A stretch of DNA of 51,606 bases, taken from assembly GCA_024643325.1 (NCBI GenBank), contig JAHEND010000012.1, positions 1-51,606 on the forward strand, given 5' to 3'. A model generated the notes under the pieces. It saw only the letters and a program-made list of their open reading frames with translations, ran no database searches and was not told the origin of the DNA. Position 1 is the stretch's first letter; each line of letters begins with the position of its first letter. The stretch comes from Sediminicola sp. (GTDB taxonomy: Bacteria > Bacteroidota > Bacteroidia > Flavobacteriales > Flavobacteriaceae). Made by a program: the position numbers and the translations under genes. Shown here piece after piece: positions 34,062 to 42,350 of this stretch.

Positions 34062-35081
34062 TTATTTTTCTAATTGATTTTTGTAATTGGGTAATAATGT
34101 TTTAAAGTGTGCTATGGTATTTTCTAAAGAGTCATCACTTCTACCTCCGGCAGCATTGTCGTGACCTCCACCGTTAAAATGAGCTCGAGCAAATTCATTG
34201 ACAGAGAAACTTCCCTGAGACCTAAAAGAGATTTTAACTATTTTCTCCGCAGCATTTTCTATAAAAATTACTGCAAATACAATACCCTCAATACTGAGTC
34301 CATAATTTACTAAGCCTTCAGTATCCCCTTTTTTATAGTTGTATTGGTCTAATTCTGCCTGACTTAAATGAATTATAGCTGTGTGAAACTCAGAAAGTAT
34401 TTCCATGTTTTTGAGTGCGCAACCCAATAAATGAAGTCTACTAGGGCTATTGGTGTCATAAATAGCTCTGTGAATAGTCGCATTTTGGGCACCTTTTTCT
34501 ATAAGCGCAGCAGCAACTTTGTGTGTGGTAGCCGTAGTAGCAGCAAACTTAAAGGAACCTGTATCTGTTAGAATTCCCGTATAGAGGCAGTTGGCTATTT
34601 CAGGAGTAATTTTGTCTAAATCTTCCATGGACTCCATGAAGTGATACACCATCTGGCAAGTGGCACAAATACTCGTGTCTGAATAGGTATATTGGGCATA
34701 TGAGTCTGGTTGTTGATGGTGGTCAATCATGACAAAAGTAGTCTTCAGGCGCTCTAAATTTACTTGCATGTCATGCCCTACTCTCGAGAGGTGATTAAAG
34801 TCCAACGTAAAAACAAAAGAAGCCTCTTCCAGTGTTTTTATCGCAAGCTCTCTATCGATCTCATAATTAAGAATGGTTTCAAAGCTAGGCATCCAATGTA
34901 AAAATGAAGGGGCTTCATTAGGAGAAATTACTACTGCTTCGTGGCCTAGCTGTTTTAGGTAGTGATAAAGCGCAAGGGTAGAGCCAATAGCATCTCCGTC
35001 TGGATTTCTGTGAGGTATAATGGCTATTTTTGCCGGTGTGGCCAAAGCACTTTTTAAGGCCTTATAATCTATTGTAATCAT
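34062..35081 (-). CDS. DHH-family phosphoesterase (NrnA-like oligoribonuclease/pAp phosphatase)
   Basis: A 339-residue DHH/DHHA1 enzyme. The DHH domain carries IIPHRNPDGDAIGSTLAL, the second metal aspartate in FTLDFNHLSRVG, the hallmark IDHHQQPD and ILTDTGSFKF. The C-terminal DHHA1 domain ends in FNGGGHDNAAGG. This is the pattern of NrnA, which degrades very short RNAs and dephosphorylates 3'-phosphoadenosine 5'-phosphate; cyclic-dinucleotide or pApA cleavage is another known use of the family. There is no membrane anchor or GGDEF, so it is not GdpP. It is first in a two-gene unit with the PPIase lipoprotein and is divergent from the PhoD-like gene. Confidence 0.87.
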   Translation of the reverse strand: MITIDYKALKSALATPAKIAIIPHRNPDGDAIGSTLALYHYLKQLGHEAVVISPNEAPSFLHWMPSFETILNYEIDRELAIKTLEEASFVFTLDFNHLSRVGHDMQVNLERLKTTFVMIDHHQQPDSYAQYTYSDTSICATCQMVYHFMESMEDLDKITPEIANCLYTGILTDTGSFKFAATTATTHKVAAALIEKGAQNATIHRAIYDTNSPSRLHLLGCALKNMEILSEFHTAIIHLSQAELDQYNYKKGDTEGLVNYGLSIEGIVFAVIFIENAAEKIVKISFRSQGSFSVNEFARAHFNGGGHDNAAGGRSDDSLENTIAHFKTLLPNYKNQLEK

Positions 35082-35154
35082 TGGCGTAAATATACAATTT
35101 TATCCTAGAGACTTTTGTTTCATTTACTTAATTTTACCATTAAACAACTCATAT

Positions 35155-36177
35155 ATGACGCCTAAATTCCACTTTCAAAGAGCTTCACTATTGATGCTAA
35201 TACTGATGTTTGTCAATTTTTTGCAAGCCCAGCAGTCTCCCGGTTTTACAATCGCTTTTGGATCTTGCAACAGGACAGATTTGCCCAATAATCTATGGGA
35301 CGACATTTACAACAGCCAGCCAAATCTTTTTATTTGGGGGGGAGACAATGTCTATGCAGATACAGCCAATATGAAAAAGCTTGCGGCTTTTTATAAGCAA
35401 TTAAACGAACAGCCAGGATACGCGAAAATCACTGCTGAGATTCCAGTAATTGGCACTTGGGACGACCATGATTACGGCATGAATGACGGTGGCGTTCATT
35501 TCAAAGCCAAAGCCGCTAGCCAATCTGTTTTTCTCGATTTTATGGGGATAGCTAAAGACAGCCCTCGAAGAAAGCAAGAAGGCGTTTATTGGGCACACCA
35601 TTACAAAACTGAAGACCTTTATATTAAGGTATTGGTTTTAGATGCCCGGTATTTCAGGTCAGACCTCACACCAGATAATGAAACTTCAAAGCGAAACAAG
35701 CCCAATCCTTACGGACAAGGGACTATGCTTGGAAAGGCTCAGTGGGAATGGTTGGAAAATGAACTTCAGGATGCAGCGCCAGACGTTACTTTACTGGTGA
35801 GCAGTGTACAATTTTTATCTAATGAGCACGGTTTTGAATGTTGGGGAAACTTCCCCCATGAGGTAGATAAATTAGAGCAAATGCTAGTGAATTCGGTCTC
35901 TCAGAACGTAATAATACTTTCTGGTGACCGTCATATATCTGAGATTTCTAAAAAGCAAGTTCCCGGATTGTCTTATCCATTAATAGATTTCACCTCAAGT
36001 GGTCTTACCCATGCTTACAGAAAGTTTAAGGGAGAGCCAAACCCTTACAGAACCTCAAAAGTGGTGTCAGAAGAGAGCTTTGGTTTGCTAGAGTTTTATG
36101 CAGCAGAGCGAAAATTGGTCATGAAAATGGTCACAGATGGAGGCCTCACGGCCGATGCCTTTGAAATGCATTTTTAA
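35155..36177 (+). CDS. Secreted PhoD-like phosphatase
   Basis: A 340-residue exported protein with a signal peptide that ends near residue 26 (NFLQAQ). The body is a metallophosphatase of the PhoD type: FAFGSCNR at the front, then WGGDNVYADTAN with a metal aspartate, the paired GTWDDHDYGMND, LDARYFRSD and SGDRHISEIS. These are the residues expected to bind the metals, so it should cleave phosphate mono- or diesters outside the cytoplasm. The N-terminal immunoglobulin-like part of long PhoD enzymes is absent, making it a short form. It is transcribed alone between the DHH gene and ndk. No Pho box is recognised in front of it. Confidence 0.85.
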   Translation: MTPKFHFQRASLLMLILMFVNFLQAQQSPGFTIAFGSCNRTDLPNNLWDDIYNSQPNLFIWGGDNVYADTANMKKLAAFYKQLNEQPGYAKITAEIPVIGTWDDHDYGMNDGGVHFKAKAASQSVFLDFMGIAKDSPRRKQEGVYWAHHYKTEDLYIKVLVLDARYFRSDLTPDNETSKRNKPNPYGQGTMLGKAQWEWLENELQDAAPDVTLLVSSVQFLSNEHGFECWGNFPHEVDKLEQMLVNSVSQNVIILSGDRHISEISKKQVPGLSYPLIDFTSSGLTHAYRKFKGEPNPYRTSKVVSEESFGLLEFYAAERKLVMKMVTDGGLTADAFEMHF

Positions 36178-36196
36178 AAACATCTCATAGCTTTTA

Positions 36197-36228
36197 TTGT
36201 TGTTGTCATAAAAAAAGCAGTACTTTTG
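36197..36228 (+). promoter_or_regulatory. Promoter of ndk
   Basis: Three overlapping TTG triplets (36197-36205) stand 21, 18 and 15 bases before TACTTTTG (36221-36228), giving the most complete -33/-7 pair in the window. The -7 box covers the TTG that would start a longer ndk frame, which excludes that start. Confidence 0.72.
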
Positions 36229-36243
36229 CAAAAAATTTTTAAG

Positions 36244-36663
36244 ATGATTCAAAACAGAACCTTTACCATGATTAAGCCAGATGCAGTAGCTAACGGACAT
36301 ATTGGTGGTATTTTAGAAAAAATTACGGCAGCAGGTTTCAAAATTGTAGCCATGAAGTACACACAGTTGAGCCTTCGTGACGCACAAGCTTTTTATTCAG
36401 TACATTCTGAGAGACCATTTTTCGGTGAATTGGTTGAATTCATGTCTTCTGGTCCTATTGTTGCAGCTATATTAGAAAAAGACAATGCTGTAGAAGATTT
36501 TAGAGCACTTATTGGCGCTACAAATCCTGAAGAAGCTGCAGAAGGTACGATTAGAAAAATATATGCGACTTCTATTGGAGAAAATGCGGTTCACGGATCT
36601 GATAGTGATGAGAACGCAGCCATTGAAGGTGCTTTCCATTTTGCAGGAAGAGAGATTTTCTAA
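36244..36663 (+). CDS. ndk: Nucleoside diphosphate kinase
   Basis: A 139-residue kinase that passes phosphate from ATP to other nucleoside diphosphates. The front reads [17 protein letters not shown] with the conserved lysine, and the hexamer/nucleotide region carries [15 protein letters not shown]. The active-site histidine lies in [13 protein letters not shown], and the end is FAGREIF. Length and motifs are normal. The frame can be extended six codons to a TTG at 36226, but that lies inside the -7 promoter box, so the ATG at 36244 is used. It has its own promoter and its own terminator and thus forms a single-gene unit. Confidence 0.95.
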   Translation: MIQNRTFTMIKPDAVANGHIGGILEKITAAGFKIVAMKYTQLSLRDAQAFYSVHSERPFFGELVEFMSSGPIVAAILEKDNAVEDFRALIGATNPEEAAEGTIRKIYATSIGENAVHGSDSDENAAIEGAFHFAGREIF

Positions 36664-36692
36664 GCAGTATATTAATACCATAGCTTATTACT

Positions 36693-36725
36693 AAAAAAAA
36701 GGCGGCCTTAAGGGCCGCCTTTTTT
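36693..36725. terminator. Bidirectional terminator between ndk and the DUF721 gene
   Basis: GGCGGCC (36701-36707), loop TTAAG, GGCCGCC (36713-36719), with A8 before and T6 after, which suits both convergent transcripts. Confidence 0.92.
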
Positions 36726-36743
36726 GATGCGAGTAATTTCAAA

Positions 36744-37037
36744 TTATCTAAGGATAATTTTTTGAATCATGTCTTTTCCCAGTAGCTCATTGAGCATATT
36801 AATAATTTTGGACTTACCGTGACTGAGTTCTTCTCTCAATACTGCTGAGCTTAAAAAAACATATAGTGTGCTACCTTCTAAACGAACTTCATTGGTGTAA
36901 GAGTTTACACCGCTTCCCATACATTGCACCCAGGCGTCTTTTGCGTTTACCTTGTCTAAGCCCTTTTCAAGTTTATTTTCTGAAATAAAACCAGCTAAGG
37001 CTTCTTTTAAAAGTTGTGGACTGTCTTTTCTACTCAT
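36744..37037 (-). CDS. DUF721 protein (DciA-like)
   Basis: A 97-residue protein of DUF721. The pattern begins with LLKEALAGFISENKLEKGLD, then AWVQCMG near residue 36 and a strand pair EVRLEGSTLYVFLSSAVLREEL, ending with a short helix. DUF721 includes DciA, which helps load the replicative helicase DnaB. This shorter form has only the KH-like core and lacks the long basic or disordered tail of some DciA proteins. Its position in one operon after recF fits a replication role. It overlaps the lipocalin-like gene by 8 bases. The functional call is family-based and not proven here. Confidence 0.78.
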   Translation of the reverse strand: MSRKDSPQLLKEALAGFISENKLEKGLDKVNAKDAWVQCMGSGVNSYTNEVRLEGSTLYVFLSSAVLREELSHGKSKIINMLNELLGKDMIQKIILR

Positions 37038-37452
37038 CGCTTATATTAATGGGTTCGTAACGTTTGTAGTAATATCGCACTTGACCTTGGTCTTTAACAG
37101 CATATTCAAGGCTATCTAATTCCAGTAGTCTGAGGGTACTGTTCAGATCTCCCTCAAAATGCATTTCCCAGACCTCATTTTTTAAGAGAAGTTTAAATTG
37201 GGCTGCTTTGTTTGATGTTTGGTATCGGCCGTTTAGGCCAGGCTTCATTTTCTTTATATATCCCTTAAGTCCATTAATATCAATATAATCTATAGTTGTA
37301 TTTACAGTATATGGCTTGGTGGTTCCGTCTTGGAAAACAACTTTTGTGATTTCCCAATATCCTTCCAATTGGCTTATTTCACCCTCTTTAATAGTGGATT
37401 TACAAGCTGTAATGATAGTTAAAAGTAAGAATAAATACAGTTGTTTTTGCAT
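37030..37452 (-). CDS. Lipocalin-like lipoprotein (hypothetical)
   Basis: A 140-residue lipoprotein with signal peptide and lipobox ITAC (Cys17). The mature part begins with SQLEGYWEITKVVFQDG, resembling the first strand and W motif of lipocalin-like domains, and continues with alternating strands to the C-terminus. It is too short and divergent for a firm family call. It lies between recF (17 bases upstream) and the DUF721 gene (8-base overlap), an arrangement I know from Flavobacteriaceae. Why a lipoprotein gene is tied to two DNA-replication genes is not explained by its sequence. Confidence 0.65.
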   Translation of the reverse strand: MQKQLYLFLLLTIITACKSTIKEGEISQLEGYWEITKVVFQDGTTKPYTVNTTIDYIDINGLKGYIKKMKPGLNGRYQTSNKAAQFKLLLKNEVWEMHFEGDLNSTLRLLELDSLEYAVKDQGQVRYYYKRYEPINISDE

Positions 37453-37469
37453 GATTTAAAGGTAGTTAT

Positions 37470-38552
37470 TTATGCTAAAGAAATTAGTGCATAGGGGTGC
37501 TGAGTTGTTTTTAAAACTGCTTCAGTCCTGTCTGCATGGGTGTCACTGATAAATATTTGACCATAAGCACGGTCATTTACTAGCCCTAATAATTGCGATA
37601 CTCTTTGGGCGTCCAATTTATCAAAAATGTCGTCTAAGAGTAAAATGGGCGTGGTATTTGACTTTTCTTTTATAAAGTGAAATTGAGCGAGTTTTAAAGC
37701 GATTAAAAAAGATTTCTGTTGTCCTTGACTTCCGAATTTTTTTATAGGGTGGCCTTCTAATTCAAATTGCAGGTCGTCTTTGTGAATACCTACGGAGGTG
37801 TATTGTAAAGCCCTGTCTCTAGGGAGGTTTTGAACTAATAAACCGTCCAAAGTACCTTGGTCTAAATCGCTTGAATACGAAATAGTTACTGATTCATTTC
37901 CACCAGAAATTGCTTGGTGTTGGGATTGAAAAATCGGGATGAATTGTGTTAAAAACACCTTTCTTTTTTCGTAAATTGGTTGGGCTAATTGGGACAATTG
38001 ACTGTTGTAAATGCTAAGCGTTTCCGGATCAAAAGTCTGGTTTGCGGCAAAGTATTTGAGCAGTGCATTTCTTTGTGAAAGCACTTTCTGATAGTTTAAT
38101 AGGTTGTTTAAATAGTTTTTATCTGATTGAGAAATAACCCCATCAATAAACTTTCTTCTGGTTTCGCTCCCTTCTGTAATAAGGTCCCTATCTGCTGGAG
38201 AAATCATGACTAAAGGCATAAATCCTATATGGTCTGCAAGTTTTTCGTAGACTTTTCCATTTCTCTTAACAACCTTTTTAGCACCTTTTTTCATACTGCA
38301 AATAAGCTTTTCAGATTTTTCTTCTTTCTCCAGAAGGGCATCTATGACAAAAAAGTCTTCTCCGTGTCTGATGTTTTGAGAACTAACGGGATTAAAATAA
38401 CTTTTACCAAATGACAAGTGGTAAATAGCATCTAAGACATTTGTCTTGCCAATGCCGTTGGCCCCAACAATGCAATTCATTTTAGGGTTAAAGGTGAAAT
38501 CACGTTGGATGAAATTCTTGTAGTTGAGTAAGGAAAGTTGTTTTAAAACCAT
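37470..38552 (-). CDS. recF: DNA replication/repair protein RecF
   Basis: A 360-residue SMC-like ATPase that helps load RecA at gaps. The N-terminal Walker A is [20 protein letters not shown]. The signature region reads [20 protein letters not shown], and the Walker B/D-loop is [17 protein letters not shown]. Length is normal for RecF. It heads a minus-strand unit with the lipocalin-like and DUF721 genes. It is divergent from the TPR-ribH unit. dnaA, dnaN and gyrB, its neighbours in many bacteria, are not in this window. A -7 box TATTTTTG lies about 50 bases upstream. Confidence 0.93.
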   Translation of the reverse strand: MVLKQLSLLNYKNFIQRDFTFNPKMNCIVGANGIGKTNVLDAIYHLSFGKSYFNPVSSQNIRHGEDFFVIDALLEKEEKSEKLICSMKKGAKKVVKRNGKVYEKLADHIGFMPLVMISPADRDLITEGSETRRKFIDGVISQSDKNYLNNLLNYQKVLSQRNALLKYFAANQTFDPETLSIYNSQLSQLAQPIYEKRKVFLTQFIPIFQSQHQAISGGNESVTISYSSDLDQGTLDGLLVQNLPRDRALQYTSVGIHKDDLQFELEGHPIKKFGSQGQQKSFLIALKLAQFHFIKEKSNTTPILLLDDIFDKLDAQRVSQLLGLVNDRAYGQIFISDTHADRTEAVLKTTQHPYALISLA

Positions 38553-38602
38553 TGAAAATGCTTAGCTGAATGGGTGCTTTTGGTATTTATGTGCAAATTA
38601 TT

Positions 38603-38610
38603 CAAAAATA
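38603..38610 (-). promoter_or_regulatory. Possible -7 box of recF
   Basis: The minus strand reads TATTTTTG, matching TAnnTTTG, 50 bases before the recF ATG. AT-rich sequence makes a chance match possible. Confidence 0.38.
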
Positions 38611-38646
38611 ACGAATAAATAGGCTTTTCAATTTAGATAAAAACTT

Positions 38647-38654
38647 TATTTTTG
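38647..38654 (+). promoter_or_regulatory. Promoter -7 box of the TPR-ribH unit
   Basis: TATTTTTG matches TAnnTTTG, 18 bases before the ATG at 38673. No TTG is seen at the -33 distance. Confidence 0.45.
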
Positions 38655-38672
38655 CCCCACTAAATATAGATT

Positions 38673-39440
38673 ATGGCTACTTACAATAAGCGCGGATATA
38701 AAGGTAAAAATGTTCAAGAGGCAGAACAGTTACAAAACGAAAATAGTACAACAGCTGAGGTTTTCTCTAGCCTTGATGAAGGTGCTTCAAAAACAGAAGC
38801 TTGGGTTGCAGCGAATCAGACCTATATTTTGGGAGTGATTGGTGCTGTTGCATTAGCGGTTTTAGGATATTTAGGTTATGTGCAATTTGTGCAGAAGCCT
38901 CAAGAGGCTACCGCAGCCAATGAATTATTTTATCCACAACAATATTTTGATCAGGCTATTAACGCCACACAAGCAAAAGATTCTCTTTTTCAGTTGGCCT
39001 TAGATGGTGCAGAAGGTAAATACGGTCTTTTGGATATTACAAAGGAATATGCTGGTACTAAAGCGGCTAATTTAGCCCATTACGCTGCAGGAATTTCTTT
39101 ATTAAACCTGCAAAAATACCCTGAAGCTATTGCTGAATTGGAACAATTCTCATCAGATGACGCTGTACTTGGTGCATTGGCCAAAGGGGCAATTGGAGAC
39201 GCTTTTATGCAGTTAGAACAAACTTCAGACGCACTTTCTTACTACCAAAGCGCTTTAGGGCACAGCGACAATGAGTTCACCACACCTAAATTTTTGCATA
39301 AAGCAGCAGTAGCTGCAGCGGCACTAGGTCAAAAGGAAAAGGCAGCCACTTATATAGCCCAAATTAAAACAGATTATCCAAATGCATTAGAAGCCGCAGG
39401 TGCAGACGCCTTGTTAGGACTAATGAACGGAAACAAATAA
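38673..39440 (+). CDS. Membrane-anchored tetratricopeptide protein (YfgM-like)
   Basis: A 255-residue protein with a cytoplasmic N-terminus of about 50 residues, one membrane span at about residues 50-71 (TYILGVIGAVALAVLGYLGY) and a periplasmic part with several TPR-like helix pairs (ALAKGAIGDAFMQLEQTSDA is one). This layout resembles YfgM, a periplasmic chaperone partner of the Sec translocon, though sequence identity is not obvious. The stop overlaps the start of ribH by one base (TAATG), so the two are translationally coupled. The pairing with riboflavin synthesis is known to me from other Flavobacteriaceae but has no evident logic. Confidence 0.8.
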   Translation: MATYNKRGYKGKNVQEAEQLQNENSTTAEVFSSLDEGASKTEAWVAANQTYILGVIGAVALAVLGYLGYVQFVQKPQEATAANELFYPQQYFDQAINATQAKDSLFQLALDGAEGKYGLLDITKEYAGTKAANLAHYAAGISLLNLQKYPEAIAELEQFSSDDAVLGALAKGAIGDAFMQLEQTSDALSYYQSALGHSDNEFTTPKFLHKAAVAAAALGQKEKAATYIAQIKTDYPNALEAAGADALLGLMNGNK

Positions 39441-39919
39441 TGGCTACCGCGCTTAGCAATTTATCCGATTACAACGCAGAAGACGTTCCCAACGCCAATG
39501 GACTTAGAATTGGTTTGATAGTGTCCCAATGGAATAAGGAAATTACCCATGCCCTCTACAAAGGAGCCGTAGAAACCTTATTTTCCCACGGTGTTCAAGA
39601 ACAAGACATCATTACATTACATGTACCTGGAAGTTTTGAATTGCCTTTTGGCGCTTCTAAAATGATTGATAAATACGCCCCAGATGCAGTCATTGTGATT
39701 GGGAGTGTCATTCAAGGAGAAACCAAACACTTTGATTTTGTTTGCCAGGCTACCGCTCAAGGAGTGATGGATTTAAATATTCAAACCCAAACGCCCGTTA
39801 TTTTTTGTGTTTTAACAGACAATACTTTGCAGCAAGCACAGGACAGGTCAGGTGGGAAGCACGGAAATAAAGGAGTGGAGGCAGCTGTTGCCGCCATTCA
39901 AATGGCTACTTTATCTTAA
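39440..39919 (+). CDS. ribH: 6,7-dimethyl-8-ribityllumazine synthase
   Basis: A 159-residue enzyme that makes the lumazine precursor of riboflavin from 3,4-dihydroxybutanone phosphate and the ribitylamino pyrimidine. Motifs are IVSQWNKEIT for substrate binding, VPGSFELPFGASKM, IGSVIQGETKHFDFVC with the catalytic histidine, and DRSGGKHGNKGVEAA for phosphate binding. Length is normal for the capsid-forming family. It starts on the last base of the TPR gene stop. Other rib genes are not near, and no FMN riboswitch is seen. The next 212 bases hold no gene, only a weak hairpin around 39919-39946 without a T-tract and the promoters of the mutL unit. Confidence 0.95.
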   Translation: MATALSNLSDYNAEDVPNANGLRIGLIVSQWNKEITHALYKGAVETLFSHGVQEQDIITLHVPGSFELPFGASKMIDKYAPDAVIVIGSVIQGETKHFDFVCQATAQGVMDLNIQTQTPVIFCVLTDNTLQQAQDRSGGKHGNKGVEAAVAAIQMATLS

Positions 39920-40007
39920 GGAGGTTAATTGTTTTTAACTACTCCAATTATGCGCTTTCTTATTAGTGTTTGAAGTGTTTCGCTTTTGAAACTAAGTTTT
40001 TTTAGAG

Positions 40008-40035
40008 TTGGTTTAATCTTCTGATAATACCTTTG
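40008..40035 (+). promoter_or_regulatory. Promoter of the 98-residue protein-mutL unit (distal)
   Basis: TTG (40008-40010), 17 bases, then TACCTTTG (40028-40035) fits the Bacteroidota -33/-7 pair. The start site would be near 40040, leaving a leader of about 90 bases that contains the 14-base palindrome at 40057-40070. Confidence 0.6.
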
Positions 40036-40107
40036 TATTCCGTTTTTTGTCTCAAGAATTGTTAACAATTTTGCGACCTTTTACTTATTATAGGGGCTAT
40101 TTTTTCC

Positions 40108-40115
40108 TATTTTTG
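40108..40115 (+). promoter_or_regulatory. Second -7 box of the 98-residue protein-mutL unit (proximal)
   Basis: TATTTTTG matches TAnnTTTG, 16 bases before the ATG at 40132. There is no TTG at the right distance, so it is weaker than the distal promoter. Confidence 0.42.
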
Positions 40116-40131
40116 AAAGAAGCATGTCATT

Positions 40132-40428
40132 ATGAAACTACCCACTTTATTTAAACAAAACAGTAATAAATCTTACGGTTATTCTCCCCGTTATTACAAC
40201 GAGCGTAAAGAACGTATAGATAGGCTTAAAAGGGAAAAAGAAGCTTCTACAGCAGACCAAAGTCTCTTTAGAACCTCTGGTCCAAAGTCCTTTAGAGAAG
40301 ATTGGCGTAGGCAAAAAAGTCAGGTGATGGAGAAAAATAGAAGGATTCGTTTGGCAGTGATTTTTGTCTTTTTATTGTTGGCCTTTTACACTGCAGTTCA
40401 AATGGGTGGATTAGATATTATATTATAA
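40132..40428 (+). CDS. Small C-terminally anchored membrane protein (hypothetical)
   Basis: A 98-residue protein with a very basic, tyrosine-rich front (PRYYNERKERIDRLKREK near residues 19-36) and one membrane span at about residues 73-92 (LAVIFVFLLLAFYTAV). There is no signal peptide. Similar proteins exist in this place before mutL in Flavobacteriaceae, sometimes labelled riboflavin synthase subunit beta, which I think is a carried-over error because no such domain is visible. Its stop overlaps the mutL start by one base (TAATG). The basic front could bind nucleic acid or the membrane surface; that is a guess. Confidence 0.72.
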   Translation: MKLPTLFKQNSNKSYGYSPRYYNERKERIDRLKREKEASTADQSLFRTSGPKSFREDWRRQKSQVMEKNRRIRLAVIFVFLLLAFYTAVQMGGLDIIL

Positions 40429-42350
40429 TGACCCAAATAATTAAGCGATTAGAGGCTCATGTAGCCAATCAAATTGCAGCTGGAGAAGTTGTTCAAAGAC
40501 CTGCTTCATTGGTGAAGGAATTACTCGAAAATGCTGTAGATGCTGGGGCAACTGAAATTGCCCTTCATATTAAAGAAGGGGGCAAACTTTTGGTTCAAGT
40601 AATTGATAATGGCGTAGGAATGTCTGCCCAGGATGCTGTGTTGTGTTTTGAACGTCATGCTACATCTAAATTGCAAACGGCAGAAGACCTATTTAAAATC
40701 CAAACTAAAGGATTTAGGGGAGAGGCTTTGGCTTCTATCGCTGCAATTGCGCAGGTAGTTATGAAAACTAGGACTCAGGAGTCGGAATTGGGTAGGGAAA
40801 TTCATATTGCTGCAGGAAAATTGGAAGAAAATATAGAAGTGGTAACCCCTGTAGGAACCAGTTTTGCTGTTAACAATTTATTTTATAATATTCCCGCTAG
40901 GCGTAATTTCTTGAAATCTAAGCAAGTGGAACAACGTCATATTACCGATGAATTCCATAGATTAGCACTGGTACACCCTGGAATAAAATTTTCTTTTTTC
41001 GCAGATGGTGCACCACTTTTTGTATTACCAAGCACCAGTTTTAATCAAAGAATCGTTCAGATTTTTGGAAAGAAAATTCAAGATAAATTGGTTCCTGTTA
41101 AAGAGGAAACTCCCCAATTAAAAATAAGTGGATTCGTGCTCAAGCCCGAATCTGCCAAAAAAAGTAAGGGTACGCAGTTTTTCTTTGTAAATCAAAGATT
41201 TATAAAGAGTAACTCATTACATTTTGCCGTGGTAAACGCTTTTGAAGGCCTTATTGCTAATGGTGTACACCCAGGATATTTTCTGCAAATAGAGGTTGAT
41301 CCTCAAACTATTGATATTAATATACATCCTACTAAAACTGAAATAAAATTTGAAGACGAACATACCTTGTATGCCATTTTAAGATCTGCTATAAAGCATT
41401 CTTTGGGTCAATTTAATGTGGCTCCGGTGTTGGACTTTGAGAGAGACCCTAACTTGGACAATTCATATGACACGCTAAAAAAGCCTGCACCCATTCCACA
41501 TATTTCTGTAGACGCTTCTTTTAATCCTTTTGAGATTCAAGAGACACCTAATTCCTTAAAGCAAAGCAGTCATAAACCACAAAGTTCGTACGCAAGCAAA
41601 AACACCTTTTATCAAAAACCATCTTCATGGGAATCTCTTTATTCTAATATTGCCCATGACAGTAATGAGATGAATGTTTTAGAACCTTCTGACGCTTTTA
41701 ATAAATTGTCTCAAGGCTCAAATGATCTATATGCAGAGGAATCACATATGCAAGCAGGTTTTTTTGACGCTCAGATGCCGTCAAAATCTACTCATAACTG
41801 CTTTCAGTTGGGTAGAAAGTACCTAGTGAGTTCTACCAAATCTGGACTATTAGTGATTCATCAGTCAAGGGCACACCAAAGGGTCTTATATGAACGTTTT
41901 TTGACCAATTTTACCCATCAAGAAGCCGCAAGTCAACAGCTGTTATTTCCCAAAGAGCTTTCTTTTACCATACCTGAAATTATGCGCCTAAAGGAGTTAA
42001 TGTCTCCGCTTCATTCATTGGGTTTCAATATGGAAATAAAAGACAATCAAACCCTCTCTATTAGTGGTATTCCCATAGTACTCCAGGAAAAAGATGTATC
42101 ACAAGTCATTCAAGACTTTTTGAGCACCTATGAAGCAGGACATCTCGGAGACCATTTCTCACAAACAGATATATTGGCTAAGGCCTTAGCCAAAAGCATG
42201 GCCATAAAGACAGGCGACGTTTTGGAGTTGCCAGAGCAATTAAACCTTATAGATGAACTATTTGCCTGTAAAGAATTCTTGACTTCTCCCTTTGGAAAGT
42301 CTGTAATGACCAATTTGCAACAAACAGATCTAGATTTAAAATTTTTATAA
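40428..42350 (+). CDS. mutL: DNA mismatch repair protein MutL
   Basis: A 640-residue GHKL ATPase that couples MutS to strand removal. The N-terminal ATPase is intact: AAGEVVQRPASLVKELLENA, IDNGVGM, GFRGEALASIA and the DINIHPTKTEIKF end of the domain. A variable linker covers about 340-450. In the C-terminal dimerisation domain the endonuclease motif DQHA(x2)E(x4)E is not kept: at residues 478-489 the protein reads HQSRAHQRVLYE. The cleaving activity may thus be weak or absent. It is coupled by TAATG both to the 98-residue gene before it and to the rhomboid gene after it. Length is in the family range. Confidence 0.92.
   Translation: MTQIIKRLEAHVANQIAAGEVVQRPASLVKELLENAVDAGATEIALHIKEGGKLLVQVIDNGVGMSAQDAVLCFERHATSKLQTAEDLFKIQTKGFRGEALASIAAIAQVVMKTRTQESELGREIHIAAGKLEENIEVVTPVGTSFAVNNLFYNIPARRNFLKSKQVEQRHITDEFHRLALVHPGIKFSFFADGAPLFVLPSTSFNQRIVQIFGKKIQDKLVPVKEETPQLKISGFVLKPESAKKSKGTQFFFVNQRFIKSNSLHFAVVNAFEGLIANGVHPGYFLQIEVDPQTIDINIHPTKTEIKFEDEHTLYAILRSAIKHSLGQFNVAPVLDFERDPNLDNSYDTLKKPAPIPHISVDASFNPFEIQETPNSLKQSSHKPQSSYASKNTFYQKPSSWESLYSNIAHDSNEMNVLEPSDAFNKLSQGSNDLYAEESHMQAGFFDAQMPSKSTHNCFQLGRKYLVSSTKSGLLVIHQSRAHQRVLYERFLTNFTHQEAASQQLLFPKELSFTIPEIMRLKELMSPLHSLGFNMEIKDNQTLSISGIPIVLQEKDVSQVIQDFLSTYEAGHLGDHFSQTDILAKALAKSMAIKTGDVLELPEQLNLIDELFACKEFLTSPFGKSVMTNLQQTDLDLKFL

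Noticed and set aside
38930-38938. TTATCCACA, a perfect DnaA-box sequence near recF
   Set aside because: It is a single copy inside the TPR coding sequence. No cluster of boxes, AT-rich unwinding region or dnaA gene is near, so it does not mark an origin.
39919-39946. Hairpin GGAG-GTTAA / TTAAC-CTCC after ribH as a terminator
   Set aside because: The stem has a two-base bulge and no T-tract follows, so it is weak as a terminator and no riboswitch fits.
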